NCBI GenBank assembly: GCA_017454355.1
Contig: JAFTDD010000014.1
Location: 1-64,000 of the forward strand
From: Muribaculaceae bacterium
Lineage (GTDB): Bacteria; Bacteroidota; Bacteroidia; Bacteroidales; Muribaculaceae
Direction of reading: 5' to 3'
Length of the DNA: 64,000 nucleotides
Part shown: piece after piece, positions 1 to 8,182 of the stretch
How the letters are laid out: each line of letters opens with the position of its first letter
Numbering within the stretch: position 1 is the stretch's first letter
Position numbers and translations under genes: made by a program
The notes under the pieces: generated by a model
Told to the model about the DNA's origin: nothing
What the model saw: the letters and a program-made list of their open reading frames with translations, nothing else
The model's database searches: none

Positions 1-153
1 CCTCGAAGAGGTGGCACTCTCTCGCGCGAGTGCAACCTCTTCGAGGTAGCGCCATCTATTATCTCGCCTTATGCCCCCAGGGAGTCGCTTCGCTCCAACC
101 TGGGGTTTTTGTAAAACCTCTGACGAGGTTTGTGCAACCCGCTGAAGCGGGTT
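1..153. repeat. Stack of four palindromes
   Basis: Four separate inverted repeats lie head to tail: 1-46 (19-nt arms with one mismatch, beginning CCTCGAAGAGG), 75-105 (CCCCAGG/CCTGGGG followed by a T run), 114-131 (AAACCTC/GAGGTTT) and 136-153 (AACCCGC/GCGGGTT). Their sequences differ from one another. The second, with its T run, could act as a terminator for a gene left of the window. No gene is seen from 1 to 554; the rest of that stretch holds the two repeats and the promoter listed next. Confidence 0.8.
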
Positions 154-156
154 GTT

Positions 157-263
157 AATAGACGTTGTTATAGACTAAAATAGACGCGAAACAATTATTT
201 ATAGCACTTCTTCATTTTTTTTACCGAAGTATTGTTAATGGATAATTTATGGAAATTCATGTT
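157..263. repeat. Half copy of the 200-bp palindromic element
   Basis: This stretch matches the reverse complement of about 15119-15223 with only scattered differences. Shared landmarks are GACGTTGTTATAGAC, AATAGACGCGAAACA, TATAGCACTT and TTTACCGAAGTATTG. It is therefore one arm of the long palindrome described at 15118-15319. No open reading frame is involved. Confidence 0.75.
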
Positions 264-364
264 CAAAAATTTTTTGTGATAGATGTAATACTTTGTTACA
301 GGACACTCAAAACTTGAGTTTGTAAAATTTCCACGCGTTAGCGTGGCGTTTGTTTGCGAATCAC

Positions 365-417
365 GGGGACGGTTCTTCTGTTTCAGCAGCAAGCTGTGAA
401 ACAGAAGAACCATCCCC
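365..417. repeat. 53-bp dispersed palindrome, copy 1
   Basis: A near-perfect palindrome beginning GGGGACGGTTCTTCTGTTTC and ending in its complement. The reverse complement of 33764-33816 differs from it at only one base. Its function is unknown; it is a REP-like intergenic repeat. Confidence 0.85.
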
Positions 418-512
418 TCGCGCTGAATTATTTTTTTGTTGAAAATTACGGGATTTTTTGTTCATGTACTAAAAAATCCATTGAGATTTTTTGATGTTAC
501 TGGAATTTTTCT

Positions 513-520
513 TAACTTTG
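513..520 (+). promoter_or_regulatory. Bacteroidota -7 element (TAACTTTG)
   Basis: An exact TAnnTTTG match 34 nt upstream of the ATPase start codon at 555. No convincing -33 box was seen. Confidence 0.55.
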
Positions 521-554
521 CGGTTGAAATCACAAGACTAATTTCTTTTATTTT

Positions 555-1823
555 ATGGATCTTATTCTTCGCAAGGACTACATTGACCGTATCAATGAAG
601 CATTTGAGGCTCTGCCGATTGTCGTGCTGATTGGCGCGAGGCAAGTGGGCAAAACCTCTATCATGCAGTCGCTTGACACAAGCGCGTTTCAGGCGTCGGT
701 GATGCTCATTGGGCAAGACACCGAGGTGGCCGAAGTGTTTGACAGACAGAGCAGCCTTGAGATGTACCTTTCGGCGACATTAGGCCCATCGCTTGACGGA
801 CTGTTGATGATTGACGAGTTCCAGTTTATCCCGCATGTGTCGACAAGGCTCAAGTTGCTCGTTGACAAGTATCCGCATCTAAAGGTGTTGTGCAGTGGCA
901 GCTCGAGCCTTGACATTCAGCGTAATGTTGAGGAGTCACTCGCGGGGCGAGTGCGTGTGATAGAGGTGTTGTCGTTATCGTTTAGGGAGTATCTGCGGTT
1001 TTGTGATGCTGACCAACTGCGATTTCTCGACCTTGCCTCAAATGCCGACGCCGAGCCGTTGTTGCGCCGGGTGCAGGACCGTTATCAGGAGTATCTGGTT
1101 TTTGGCGGCCTGCCGCGAGTGGCTTTGGCTGTGGGAGCGGAGCAAAAAATCTCATTGCTGAACGATATCAACAAGACTTACTTGATGAATGACGTTCGCC
1201 GTTATGTGGCCAACGAGCATGTTGTCGGTTTCACGCGACTGCTCAGGCTGCTTTCGGCCGGCATCGGTAATCTGGTGAATATTGATGAGTTGTGTCGTCA
1301 TTCACAACTCACACGCAATGTTGTCGAGAATTATCTCACGCTGCTGCAACAGATGTATATCATTAAACTCATTGAGCCGTTTTTCAGCAATAAACGGAAG
1401 ACGATTACCAAGATGCGCAAGGTGTACTTTTGTGACTTGGGCCTGCGCAACATATTGAATAACACTTTCAATGACATGATTTATCGCACTGATAGCGGAG
1501 CGGTGTTTGAGAACGAGGTTTTGTTGGAGTTGTGGCGCACCGTCAGCCCCGGTGACGAGGTGCGGTATTATCGCACCCAGTCAGGCACCGAGGTCGACTT
1601 TGTGGTGACCGGTCCACGGCACCGCGTGGCGGTGGAGTGCAAGTATAGCCACTATGAGCGTCCGGTTTCAATGGCGGCCTTGTCAACATTTGGCAGAGAG
1701 CATAATATGGACGCACTTTGGGTGGCTAACATTGATCTTACCGCCACGCACAAGGGCGTCCGCTTCATCCATGGTTTCAATTCATCATTAATATTGTCAC
1801 CTGAGCCGATCGCCGCCGATTAG
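555..1823 (+). CDS. AAA+ ATPase with C-terminal DUF4143
   Basis: A 422-residue protein of the AAA_14/DUF4143 family. An N-terminal P-loop (GARQVGKT, residues 27-34) and a Walker B strand (LLMIDEFQF, 83-91) are clear. A winged-helix-like middle is followed by the DUF4143 end, which carries EVDFVV and VECKYS, the acid-x-lysine pattern of a PD-(D/E)XK-like fold. The family is very common in Bacteroidales; its biological role is unsettled, and a nuclease activity would be inference. It stands alone, with its own promoter and palindromes on both sides. Confidence 0.85.
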   Translation: MDLILRKDYIDRINEAFEALPIVVLIGARQVGKTSIMQSLDTSAFQASVMLIGQDTEVAEVFDRQSSLEMYLSATLGPSLDGLLMIDEFQFIPHVSTRLKLLVDKYPHLKVLCSGSSSLDIQRNVEESLAGRVRVIEVLSLSFREYLRFCDADQLRFLDLASNADAEPLLRRVQDRYQEYLVFGGLPRVALAVGAEQKISLLNDINKTYLMNDVRRYVANEHVVGFTRLLRLLSAGIGNLVNIDELCRHSQLTRNVVENYLTLLQQMYIIKLIEPFFSNKRKTITKMRKVYFCDLGLRNILNNTFNDMIYRTDSGAVFENEVLLELWRTVSPGDEVRYYRTQSGTEVDFVVTGPRHRVAVECKYSHYERPVSMAALSTFGREHNMDALWVANIDLTATHKGVRFIHGFNSSLILSPEPIAAD

Positions 1824-1932
1824 GTGACCAAGCGGCGAGAAACTGTATCATAATTCGTATTTTTGGATTTAGCCGCCCTAATTTCTTTGAAAGATTTCCC
1901 ACGCGACAGCGTGGCTTTTTGTGTCGCCGAGT

Positions 1933-1987
1933 GGCGGCCAGGCCAAGGCCAGGCCCTACAATTAAGAATTTATGGGAATTCGTGTTT
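1933..1987. repeat. GC-rich 28-bp repeat (copy A) plus palindromic-element tip
   Basis: Positions 1933-1963 hold the dispersed repeat GGCCAGGCCAAGGCCAGG followed by CCCTACAATT; related copies occur at 4704, 7441, 7817, 58017 and 59977. Directly after it, 1966-1987 (ending GGAATTCGTGTTT) matches the outer tip of the long palindromic element at 15303-15319. Confidence 0.8.
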
Positions 1988-2006
1988 ATAAATCACGGTT
2001 TTTTAC

Positions 2007-2014
2007 TACTTTTG
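2007..2014 (+). promoter_or_regulatory. Bacteroidota -7 element (TACTTTTG)
   Basis: A TAnnTTTG match only 11 nt upstream of the acyltransferase ATG at 2026. The mRNA would have almost no leader if transcription starts about 7 nt after the element. Confidence 0.55.
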
Positions 2015-2025
2015 TGGTCTGAATT

Positions 2026-2973
2026 ATGAAACAGGTTCTTGACACTATATTATATTGGGCATTATACGGCGGATGGTACACGCTGTCGTTGTTGCCCATG
2101 TGGCTCCACTATGCGCTGGGGCGCGTGCTTTATCTGCTGCTGGCCTACGTGTTGCGCTACCGCCACAAGGTGATTGACAAGAACCTCGCCGCCGCCTTCC
2201 CCGATATGAGCGACGATGAGCGTCGCCGCCTGCGTCTGTCGTTCTACTCGTTCTTCTGCGACTACATCGCCGAGACGGTGAAGTTCGCCACCATGAGCCG
2301 GCAGGACATCGAGCGCCGCATGACCTTCGAGAACGCCGAGCAGGCCGACGAACTCGTCAAGCAGGGTCGCTCGGTGGCGCTAATGCTGGGGCACTACGGC
2401 AACTGGGAGTTGGTGACGAGCATCCGTCGCTGCTTCACGCGTGAGGACGCCGGCTACGGCCATCTCTATCACCCATTGGAGAACGCGGCGATGGACCGCC
2501 TGTTCCTTACCTTCCGCGACCGTATGGGCAGCAAGAGTGTGGCCATGCGCGACACATTGCGGTGGCTCACCGGCCACGAGCGCGCCGGTCGGCCCACTGT
2601 GCTGGGCTACATCAGCGACCAGGTGCCACTGTGGACCAATATCCACTATTGGCTCACCTTCATGAATCAGGAGACGCCGGTTTTCACCGGCGTGGAACGC
2701 ATATCGCGGAAGATGCGTCAAGCGGTGTTCTACGTCGATGTGCGGGTCGTCAAGCGCGGTTATTACGTCGCGCGATTGGTGCCCATCACGCTCGATGCCT
2801 CGCAGGAGCCCTACCACTTTGTCACTGACCGTTACTTTGAACTGCTTGAGCAGACTATCCGTCGCGCGCCGCAGTATTGGCTGTGGAGCCACAACCGATG
2901 GAAGCGCACCCGCGAAGAGTTTGAGCGCGACTGGCAAGTGGTCAACGGTCGCGTCGTGCGCCGACGCCCTTAG
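2026..2973 (+). CDS. Lipid A-type lysophospholipid acyltransferase (LpxL/HtrB family)
   Basis: A 315-residue inner-membrane protein expected to transfer a secondary acyl chain to a lipid A precursor or a related lipid, based on family membership. Residues 1-45 are hydrophobic and would anchor it. The catalytic HX4E signature is visible as HYGNWE (H123, E128), and GYISDQVP further on matches the second conserved block of the family. Length is typical. It is a single-gene unit with a promoter directly upstream and a palindromic element directly after its stop. Confidence 0.88.
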   Translation: MKQVLDTILYWALYGGWYTLSLLPMWLHYALGRVLYLLLAYVLRYRHKVIDKNLAAAFPDMSDDERRRLRLSFYSFFCDYIAETVKFATMSRQDIERRMTFENAEQADELVKQGRSVALMLGHYGNWELVTSIRRCFTREDAGYGHLYHPLENAAMDRLFLTFRDRMGSKSVAMRDTLRWLTGHERAGRPTVLGYISDQVPLWTNIHYWLTFMNQETPVFTGVERISRKMRQAVFYVDVRVVKRGYYVARLVPITLDASQEPYHFVTDRYFELLEQTIRRAPQYWLWSHNRWKRTREEFERDWQVVNGRVVRRRP

Positions 2974-2988
2974 TTTTTTAGTAGTTTT

Positions 2989-3143
2989 GCGTCTATTTAC
3001 GTTTATAACGACGTCAATTATCGTCAATTTTTTGTCTAAATAATAATGTCACGTACGGGAATTTTCGCGAGCAAAATTAAGATAGACGGAAATTGACGTT
3101 GTTATAGACGAAATAGATGCTAACCCAAAATTTACCGATCTAT
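2989..3143. repeat. 200-bp palindromic element, copy 2
   Basis: The left arm (2989-3030, starting GCGTCTATTTACGTTTATAA) and right arm (3091-3120, AATTGACGTTGTTATAGACG and on) are imperfect inverted copies. They match the inner arms of the element at 15118-15319, and AAATTTACCGA follows the right arm as it does there. The centre between the arms differs from the other copy. Confidence 0.75.
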
Positions 3144-3169
3144 TGTTATGTTTATTAAAGAAAAAAATG

Positions 3170-3177
3170 TAATTTTG
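3170..3177 (+). promoter_or_regulatory. Bacteroidota -7 element (TAATTTTG)
   Basis: An exact TAnnTTTG match 26 nt upstream of the start at 3204; it would drive the 3204-5898 gene pair. Confidence 0.6.
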
Positions 3178-3203
3178 CATAAACAAAATAACGAATAACG
3201 AAA

Positions 3204-3902
3204 ATGAAACACATTGGAATGTGGATCGCAGTGGCTGCCATGGCTCTCACCACCGCGACTGCAAACGCCCAGGAGGAGCCTCAGAGTATGTCTCGCACTC
3301 AGTTGCTTGAGAGCATCGACAAGCATGAGGATGCCATCGACGACAACAAGGATGCCATCAAGGAGATCGAGAAGAAGATCAAGGAGCACAAGGAGGCCAT
3401 CAAGGATCTTGAGAAGCAGAAGAAGGAACTTGAGAAGCAAATCAAGGCTCAGACGGCAGCCCGCAAGACCAAGGTGGAGACTCACGACAACAAAGTCTTT
3501 GACGAGGAGGTGATGGCTGTGCTGATGGTCCGTTACAACAAGAGCAAGGCCGACGAGGCCCTGAAGAAGTTCAACGGCATGGAGACCAAAGAGGTGCTCA
3601 AGAAGAAAGACCTCGTCAAGAAGTATGGCGACTACTCCAAGGATCTCTGCTCGTTCCTCATCAGCCAGAAGTCGGTTCTTGAGAAGGCCGGTTGGCAGCA
3701 ACAGACGGCCAATACCCAGATTTACAAAGACTTTGAGAAAGGCCTGCGTGACACCAAATACTTCAAGATCTATAACAAGAAGGCTACCAACCCCTCCATT
3801 CCCTATCTTGACGAGGCGATGGACAAGGTGTACCGCTTCCGCGACGGCGGCCTGAAGAACAAGGGCGAACTCGACAGCATCATCAATATGCTCCATGACT
3901 GA
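3204..3902 (+). CDS. Secreted coiled-coil protein, function unknown
   Basis: A 232-residue protein not assigned to a named family. A Sec signal peptide is clear (hydrophobic stretch to about residue 22, ANA-Q cleavage). Residues 25-95 form a highly charged K/E/D heptad region typical of a periplasmic coiled coil, and the rest is a soluble helical domain rich in lysine. Its last 8 nt overlap the start of the next gene (ATGACTGA), so the two are probably translated together, and a periplasmic partner role for the downstream membrane enzyme is plausible inference. Confidence 0.75.
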   Translation: MKHIGMWIAVAAMALTTATANAQEEPQSMSRTQLLESIDKHEDAIDDNKDAIKEIEKKIKEHKEAIKDLEKQKKELEKQIKAQTAARKTKVETHDNKVFDEEVMAVLMVRYNKSKADEALKKFNGMETKEVLKKKDLVKKYGDYSKDLCSFLISQKSVLEKAGWQQQTANTQIYKDFEKGLRDTKYFKIYNKKATNPSIPYLDEAMDKVYRFRDGGLKNKGELDSIINMLHD

Positions 3903-5898
3903 GCGAGCCTCCGCCTCAAGACGGTGCGAAGTGTGGTTCGTGCCGACAGCAGTTCTATGGAACCTGCTGTTGGTGTTTGTGTGCTACGCTATCTGTCGAT
4001 TTGCTTTCTTTGCAGTCAATAGCGACTTGCTGAGGCCGGCGGTCGCCAATGGCAGCGTCGCCGACCTGATGGCCGGCGCGTTGCTTTTTGACTGCAGCGC
4101 AATTGCTTACACCAACATCCTCTGGTTGGCGCTGACGTTGTTGCCGATTCACCTCAAGGAGCGACCGTCCTACCACCGCGCCATGCGATGGCTGTGGATT
4201 GTGGTAAACGGCGTGGCGCTGGCGATGAACCTTGCCGACGTCGCCTATTTCCCGTTTACGTTGCGGCGCACCACCACGACGGCCTTCAGCGAGTTTGCCC
4301 GCGAGAACAACCTGCTCACGATTGTGGCAACTGAGGCGGCTCGCCGCTGGTATCTGGTACTGCTGTTTGTGGCGATGGTGTGGGGCATGTGGCGCCTTTA
4401 CGCGCTGCCGCGCCTTGATTGGCGCACCCTAAACCGCCGCCGCTACTACGCGTTGATGCCCATCGGTCTGGTGGTGGCGGTCGGCCTGAGTGTGGCGGCT
4501 ATGCGCGGCGGCTTCGCCACCGCAGTGCGGCCCATCACCGTGAGCAACGCCAATCAATATGTGTCGCGACCCACCGACGCCGCTTTGGTGCTCAACACGC
4601 CGTTCTCGATGATACGCACCATCGGAAAAAACGTTTTCTCAAACCCACATTTTTTCGCCGACGAAGCCGAATTGGAGGCGGTGTATAGCCCCGTACATGA
4701 GAATGTAGAGCCCGGCCTTGGCTTGGCATCCGGGCAGGCTCCGCGTAACGTCGTCGTACTCATCGTTGAGAGTTTCGGCCGTGAATACATCGGGGCGCTC
4801 AACCGCGACCTCGACGGCGGCACCTACAAGGGCTACACGCCGTTTGTCGACTCGCTCCTCACGCGCTCTGTAACGTTCACCCACACCTTCAGCAACGGCC
4901 GCAAGAGTATTGACGGCATGCCGAGCATCCTGTCGTCCATCCCGATGATGGTAGAGCCGTTTTTCCTCACTCCGGCTGCGATGAACCGCGTCGGTGGTTT
5001 GGCCGCAACTCTTGGCGCCGAAGGCTATCAAACGGCTTTCTTCCACGGGGCGCAAAACGGCAGTATGGGTTTCCAGGCCTTTGCGCGCAGCACCGGTTTT
5101 GGCGCATATTATGGCCGCGACGAGTTCAATGCCGACCCACATTACCGCGGCGACGGCGACTTCGACGGCACGTGGGCCATCTGGGACGAACCGTTCCTGC
5201 AGTTCTATTGTGACCGCATGAGCCAGATGCGCCAACCGTTTATGACGGCTGTCTTCACTGCATCGTCCCATCACCCGTTTGTGGTGCCAAAGGAGATGGA
5301 AGACTCGCTTGAGGCCGGTCCGCTACCCATCCACCGTTGCATCCGTTACACCGACCACGCGTTGCGCCGTTTCTTTGAGAGTGCGAGCCGTCAGCCGTGG
5401 TACCGCAACACTCTCTTTGTGCTCACCAGTGACCATACCAACGTGAGCAACCATGTCGAGTATCAGACCGATTTGGGCGCTTTCTGTTCGCCAATCATCT
5501 TCTTTGACCCCAGTGGCGAGTTGTTGCAACCGGCTATGATTGACGCTGTGGCTCAGCAGATTGACATCATGCCCACCGTGCTTGGACTGCTCGGTTACGA
5601 CAAGCCCTACGTCGCCTTTGGCATCGACGTGCTCAACACGCCGGCCGCCGAGGCATGGGCCTTCAGTTACCTTAACGGCATCTATCAGTTGGTGCGCGAC
5701 GGCTATGTGCTCCAGTTTGACGGCAAGAACGCTACGGGCCTTTACGTCCTCAACGACCGCCTGATGACCCGCAATCTGGTGGGGGATAGCACTTTCGCCG
5801 CTCGCCGTGAGTCGATGCAACGCTTCCTGCAGGCCCTAATTCAGCAATACATGACGCGCATGGCCACCGACCGCCTGACAATAGAGTGTAAAGAGTAA
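3895..5898 (+). CDS. LTA synthase-like sulfatase/phosphotransferase
   Basis: A 667-residue membrane protein of the alkaline phosphatase superfamily (LtaS/Sulfatase, as in phosphoglycerol or phosphoethanolamine transferases). The N-terminal ~200 residues hold several transmembrane helices; the periplasmic catalytic domain starts near residue 283. Visible metal and catalytic positions are E292 in IVESFGREY, the probable nucleophile S338 in NGRKSID (threonine in LtaS), the HHPF block and TSDHTN. Bacteroidota lack lipoteichoic acid, so it more likely decorates a lipid or glycan head group; the substrate is unknown. A degenerate copy of the GC-rich repeat lies in frame at 4704-4731, encoding EPGLGLA in the linker before the catalytic domain. 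Confidence 0.85.
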   Translation: MTERASASRRCEVWFVPTAVLWNLLLVFVCYAICRFAFFAVNSDLLRPAVANGSVADLMAGALLFDCSAIAYTNILWLALTLLPIHLKERPSYHRAMRWLWIVVNGVALAMNLADVAYFPFTLRRTTTTAFSEFARENNLLTIVATEAARRWYLVLLFVAMVWGMWRLYALPRLDWRTLNRRRYYALMPIGLVVAVGLSVAAMRGGFATAVRPITVSNANQYVSRPTDAALVLNTPFSMIRTIGKNVFSNPHFFADEAELEAVYSPVHENVEPGLGLASGQAPRNVVVLIVESFGREYIGALNRDLDGGTYKGYTPFVDSLLTRSVTFTHTFSNGRKSIDGMPSILSSIPMMVEPFFLTPAAMNRVGGLAATLGAEGYQTAFFHGAQNGSMGFQAFARSTGFGAYYGRDEFNADPHYRGDGDFDGTWAIWDEPFLQFYCDRMSQMRQPFMTAVFTASSHHPFVVPKEMEDSLEAGPLPIHRCIRYTDHALRRFFESASRQPWYRNTLFVLTSDHTNVSNHVEYQTDLGAFCSPIIFFDPSGELLQPAMIDAVAQQIDIMPTVLGLLGYDKPYVAFGIDVLNTPAAEAWAFSYLNGIYQLVRDGYVLQFDGKNATGLYVLNDRLMTRNLVGDSTFAARRESMQRFLQALIQQYMTRMATDRLTIECKE

Positions 5899-5930
5899 TT
5901 TGTTCATGTCAAATTAAAGTATTATATTTG
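5899..5930 (+). promoter_or_regulatory. TTTG / TATATTTG promoter of the TA pair
   Basis: A -33 TTTG (5899-5902) and a -7 TATATTTG (5923-5930) are separated by 20 nt, a textbook Bacteroidota arrangement. The start codon follows 10 nt later. Confidence 0.7.
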
Positions 5931-5940
5931 CAAAAAAAAT

Positions 5941-6168
5941 ATGGAAAGGACTTATCAATTCAATAAAGCGCAGTATGAGATAATTAATATGTTATCTTGT
6001 ATTAATAGTGATAGTGATTTAGTTGCTTTGAAGGACGTAATTGTTAATTTTTTGAACTCAAGACTTCAAACGGAACTTGACCGCTTGTGGGATAACGGTG
6101 CCATTTCAGATGAAACCATCTCGAGTTGGGGTGATATGCATCTGCGAACTGCCTATAATGATAAGTAG
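5941..6168 (+). CDS. Probable antitoxin of a PIN-type toxin-antitoxin pair
   Basis: A 75-residue acidic protein, not recognised from sequence alone. It lies 5 nt upstream of a PIN-domain gene, shares its promoter and is equally AT-rich, which is the usual layout of VapBC-like pairs. Residues 10-45 look helical; no clear AbrB or ribbon-helix-helix motif is visible. The antitoxin call rests on context. The low GC compared with neighbours on both sides suggests recent acquisition of the pair. Confidence 0.6.
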   Translation: MERTYQFNKAQYEIINMLSCINSDSDLVALKDVIVNFLNSRLQTELDRLWDNGAISDETISSWGDMHLRTAYNDK

Positions 6169-6173
6169 AATCA

Positions 6174-6593
6174 ATGGAACGTAGATTTGTTGTCCTTGAT
6201 ACAAATTGCCTCGTTCAATCATTATCAAGACGTAGCAAATATTATTCTGTGTGGGAGAACTTTATCTCTGGTAACTATTATCTTTGTGTAACGACTGAAA
6301 TACTTGCCGAGTATGAGGAAATTATTGCAAGACTGATGTCTCCACTTGCGGCTCAACTTGCAATTGAAACTATTTTAAGGGCAAATAATGTTGTTCGGGT
6401 AGATGCGCAATATCGTTTCCACATGATTGAGGCAGACGTTGACGACAATAAATTTGTTGATTGTGCTATTATTTCTAATGCGGACTATATAGTGACTCAA
6501 GATAAACATTTTAATGTATTGAAAGATATATCATTTCCGCATGTTGATGTCAAATCTCTTGAGCAATTTATTGAAGATCTGGTTAAAAGTTAG
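6174..6593 (+). CDS. PIN-domain toxin (putative ribonuclease)
   Basis: A 139-residue protein of the 'putative toxin-antitoxin system toxin component, PIN family' group. The acidic positions of a PIN active site can be seen: D9 in VVLDTN, the glutamate in TTEILAEYEE, the DDNKFVD block and D in VTQDKHF. Such enzymes cleave RNA when free of the antitoxin, here probably the 75-residue product upstream. AT-rich relative to the GC-rich surroundings. Confidence 0.85.
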   Translation: MERRFVVLDTNCLVQSLSRRSKYYSVWENFISGNYYLCVTTEILAEYEEIIARLMSPLAAQLAIETILRANNVVRVDAQYRFHMIEADVDDNKFVDCAIISNADYIVTQDKHFNVLKDISFPHVDVKSLEQFIEDLVKS

Positions 6594-6604
6594 ATTGTTA
6601 TCTG

Positions 6605-6898
6605 ATGCAGACAATGACTCATAAACAATTGGTGGAGGCGGTGGCAACCAAACTGCAACGACCGTCCGCCGATGTCGATAAGTTACTTGGCGCCCTGGTG
6701 CAGACCATCGCAACAGCAGCCGGCAACGGCGAGGACGTGTGTGTGCCGGGATTTGGCAATTTCGAGACCAATGTTACCGACGAACGTGTCGTTCTTGTTG
6801 ATGGCCGCCGCTATCTTGACCCGCCGCGCGCCGTGATGAAGTTTAACATCAGTTCGCTGCTATCCAGGCAGATACGTAACCATAAACCAAAAAAGTGA
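6605..6898 (+). CDS. HU-family DNA-binding protein
   Basis: A 97-residue HU/IHF fold protein. The dimerisation helices (residues 5-45), the VPGFGNFET turn and the beta-arm ending in DPPRAVMKFNIS are recognisable. Start at 6605 (MQTMTHKQL); the second ATG at 6614 is a possible alternative. Six nucleotides separate it from the next HU-type gene, so the two subunits may be co-made and could form a heterodimer (inference). Confidence 0.85.
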   Translation: MQTMTHKQLVEAVATKLQRPSADVDKLLGALVQTIATAAGNGEDVCVPGFGNFETNVTDERVVLVDGRRYLDPPRAVMKFNISSLLSRQIRNHKPKK

Positions 6899-6904
6899 AT
6901 CGCC

Positions 6905-8182
6905 ATGCCTCGTCGTAGCAATCCCAAAATAACGCTTCCGCAACTCGTGTCGTTGGTCGCGCAGGCTACCCAAACTACCGAGCGCGTGAGTGAACTTTTT
7001 CTAAAAGAACTTTTTGCCACCATCAAGCAGACTCTCGCCGACGGTCGTCAGGTGGCCGTTGACGGTTTAGGTACGTTTGCTTTGGAGAATGTCAGGCTCA
7101 CCGGTGGCCAACAGTCTTATAACCGCGTGGTGTTCGTCATCTCGCCCAAACTGGCTGAACTTGTCAACTCACCTTTTGCCGGTTTTCACCGCGTGGAACT
7201 GAGCGATGCGCTCACCGATGCCCGTCTTGCCGAGGCCGAGACCGAGGACATTGCCGTTGCTGATGAGGTTGCCGCCGCCGCTCCAGAGGCCGTTGCACCC
7301 GAAGCCGCCGCCGAAACCACTGCTGCCGCCGCCGCTCCCGAAGCCGCTCCCGAGGCCGAAACTGCCACCGCTCCCGAAACCGCCGCCGAAACTGTCGCCG
7401 AAGTTGCCGCCGCTCCCGAAACCGCCGCCGCTTCGCCGGTTGTAGGGCCTGGCCTTGGCCTGGCCGCCCCCGAATGCGGCGAGCAGCCGCCTGTTGAAAC
7501 TTCGGAACCGTTGTCCGGCGCGACACCGCCGCCATTCAATCCGTCAAAACCCGACGCGACTGCTGAGAGTTCTAAGAATTCTGAGAGTTCTGAGAGTTCT
7601 AAGAATTCTGAGACTGAGGAAGAAGAACCACTCGCTCAGCGGTCAACTGAAGACGGCAAACCTTTCTGGAAAGGATTTGCTGCCGGAGCGGCCGCGGCGT
7701 CGTTGGTCATGATGTGTCTGTGGCTCGCTTGGTGGTATGGCACCAATCCAATCAACTACTATGCCTCCAACGCCGGCGTCACAGTGACAGACACGGCATC
7801 TGTGGCATCGGCGGAACGGCCGGGCCAAGCCCGGACCCCACAAGCAGTTGAGCCGACGAATGTCACCGGACCTGACTCCCTTTCTTCCGGAGGGGGCAGG
7901 GCAGACCTCGGGAAAGATGAAAACATCGCGCAAGCGGTTGTCACCGACACTATCTCTCGCACGATGTACCTCACCAGCATGTCGCGCAAGCACTACGTCA
8001 AGCCCGACTTTTGGGTCTATATCTATCTTGAAAACAAAGATAAAATCAGTGACCCAAACAATGTGCCGGCCGGTACGGTGATGGTAATCCCGCCGCGTGA
8101 CAAATATGATATCAATCCCGACGATAAGGCCAGCATCGACAAGGCTCGCCGCATCCAATATGAAATCTTCACCGGTAAATGA
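6905..8182 (+). CDS. Membrane-anchored HU-LysM fusion protein
   Basis: A 425-residue protein with three parts: an HU-like domain (residues 1-95, with VDGLGTFALENVR as the HU turn), a long Ala/Glu/Pro then Ser/Glu-rich linker (110-250), one transmembrane helix (about 255-279, AAAASLVMMCLWLAWWYG) and a C-terminal LysM-like domain (about 342-408: TMYLTSMSRKHYVKPDFW, then NNVPAGTVMVIP). The HU part has no signal peptide and would stay in the cytoplasm while LysM would face peptidoglycan. Bacteroidota HU-SPOR proteins have a comparable plan. The linker carries two in-frame copies of the GC-rich repeat (7441-7468, 7817-7842) and a 9-bp tandem repeat (7565-7615). The stop overlaps the ligA start. 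Confidence 0.85.
   Translation: MPRRSNPKITLPQLVSLVAQATQTTERVSELFLKELFATIKQTLADGRQVAVDGLGTFALENVRLTGGQQSYNRVVFVISPKLAELVNSPFAGFHRVELSDALTDARLAEAETEDIAVADEVAAAAPEAVAPEAAAETTAAAAAPEAAPEAETATAPETAAETVAEVAAAPETAAASPVVGPGLGLAAPECGEQPPVETSEPLSGATPPPFNPSKPDATAESSKNSESSESSKNSETEEEEPLAQRSTEDGKPFWKGFAAGAAAASLVMMCLWLAWWYGTNPINYYASNAGVTVTDTASVASAERPGQARTPQAVEPTNVTGPDSLSSGGGRADLGKDENIAQAVVTDTISRTMYLTSMSRKHYVKPDFWVYIYLENKDKISDPNNVPAGTVMVIPPRDKYDINPDDKASIDKARRIQYEIFTGK
7441..7468. repeat. GC-rich 28-bp repeat inside a gene (copy B)
   Basis: TGTAGGGCCTGGCCTTGGCC plus TGGCCGCC is the exact reverse complement of the intergenic copy at 1933. It is read in frame as VGPGLGLAA in the HU-LysM linker. A diverged copy in the opposite orientation lies at 7817-7842, with about five mismatches. 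Confidence 0.85.

Noticed and set aside
157..3143. Insertion sequence remnants
   Set aside because: The palindromic repeats have no transposase fragment and no recognisable IS ends; called as repeats only.
7186..7539. Ala/Ser-rich minus-strand open frame
   Set aside because: It is the mirror of the Ala/Glu/Pro linker of the HU-LysM gene; low-complexity codons keep several frames open.
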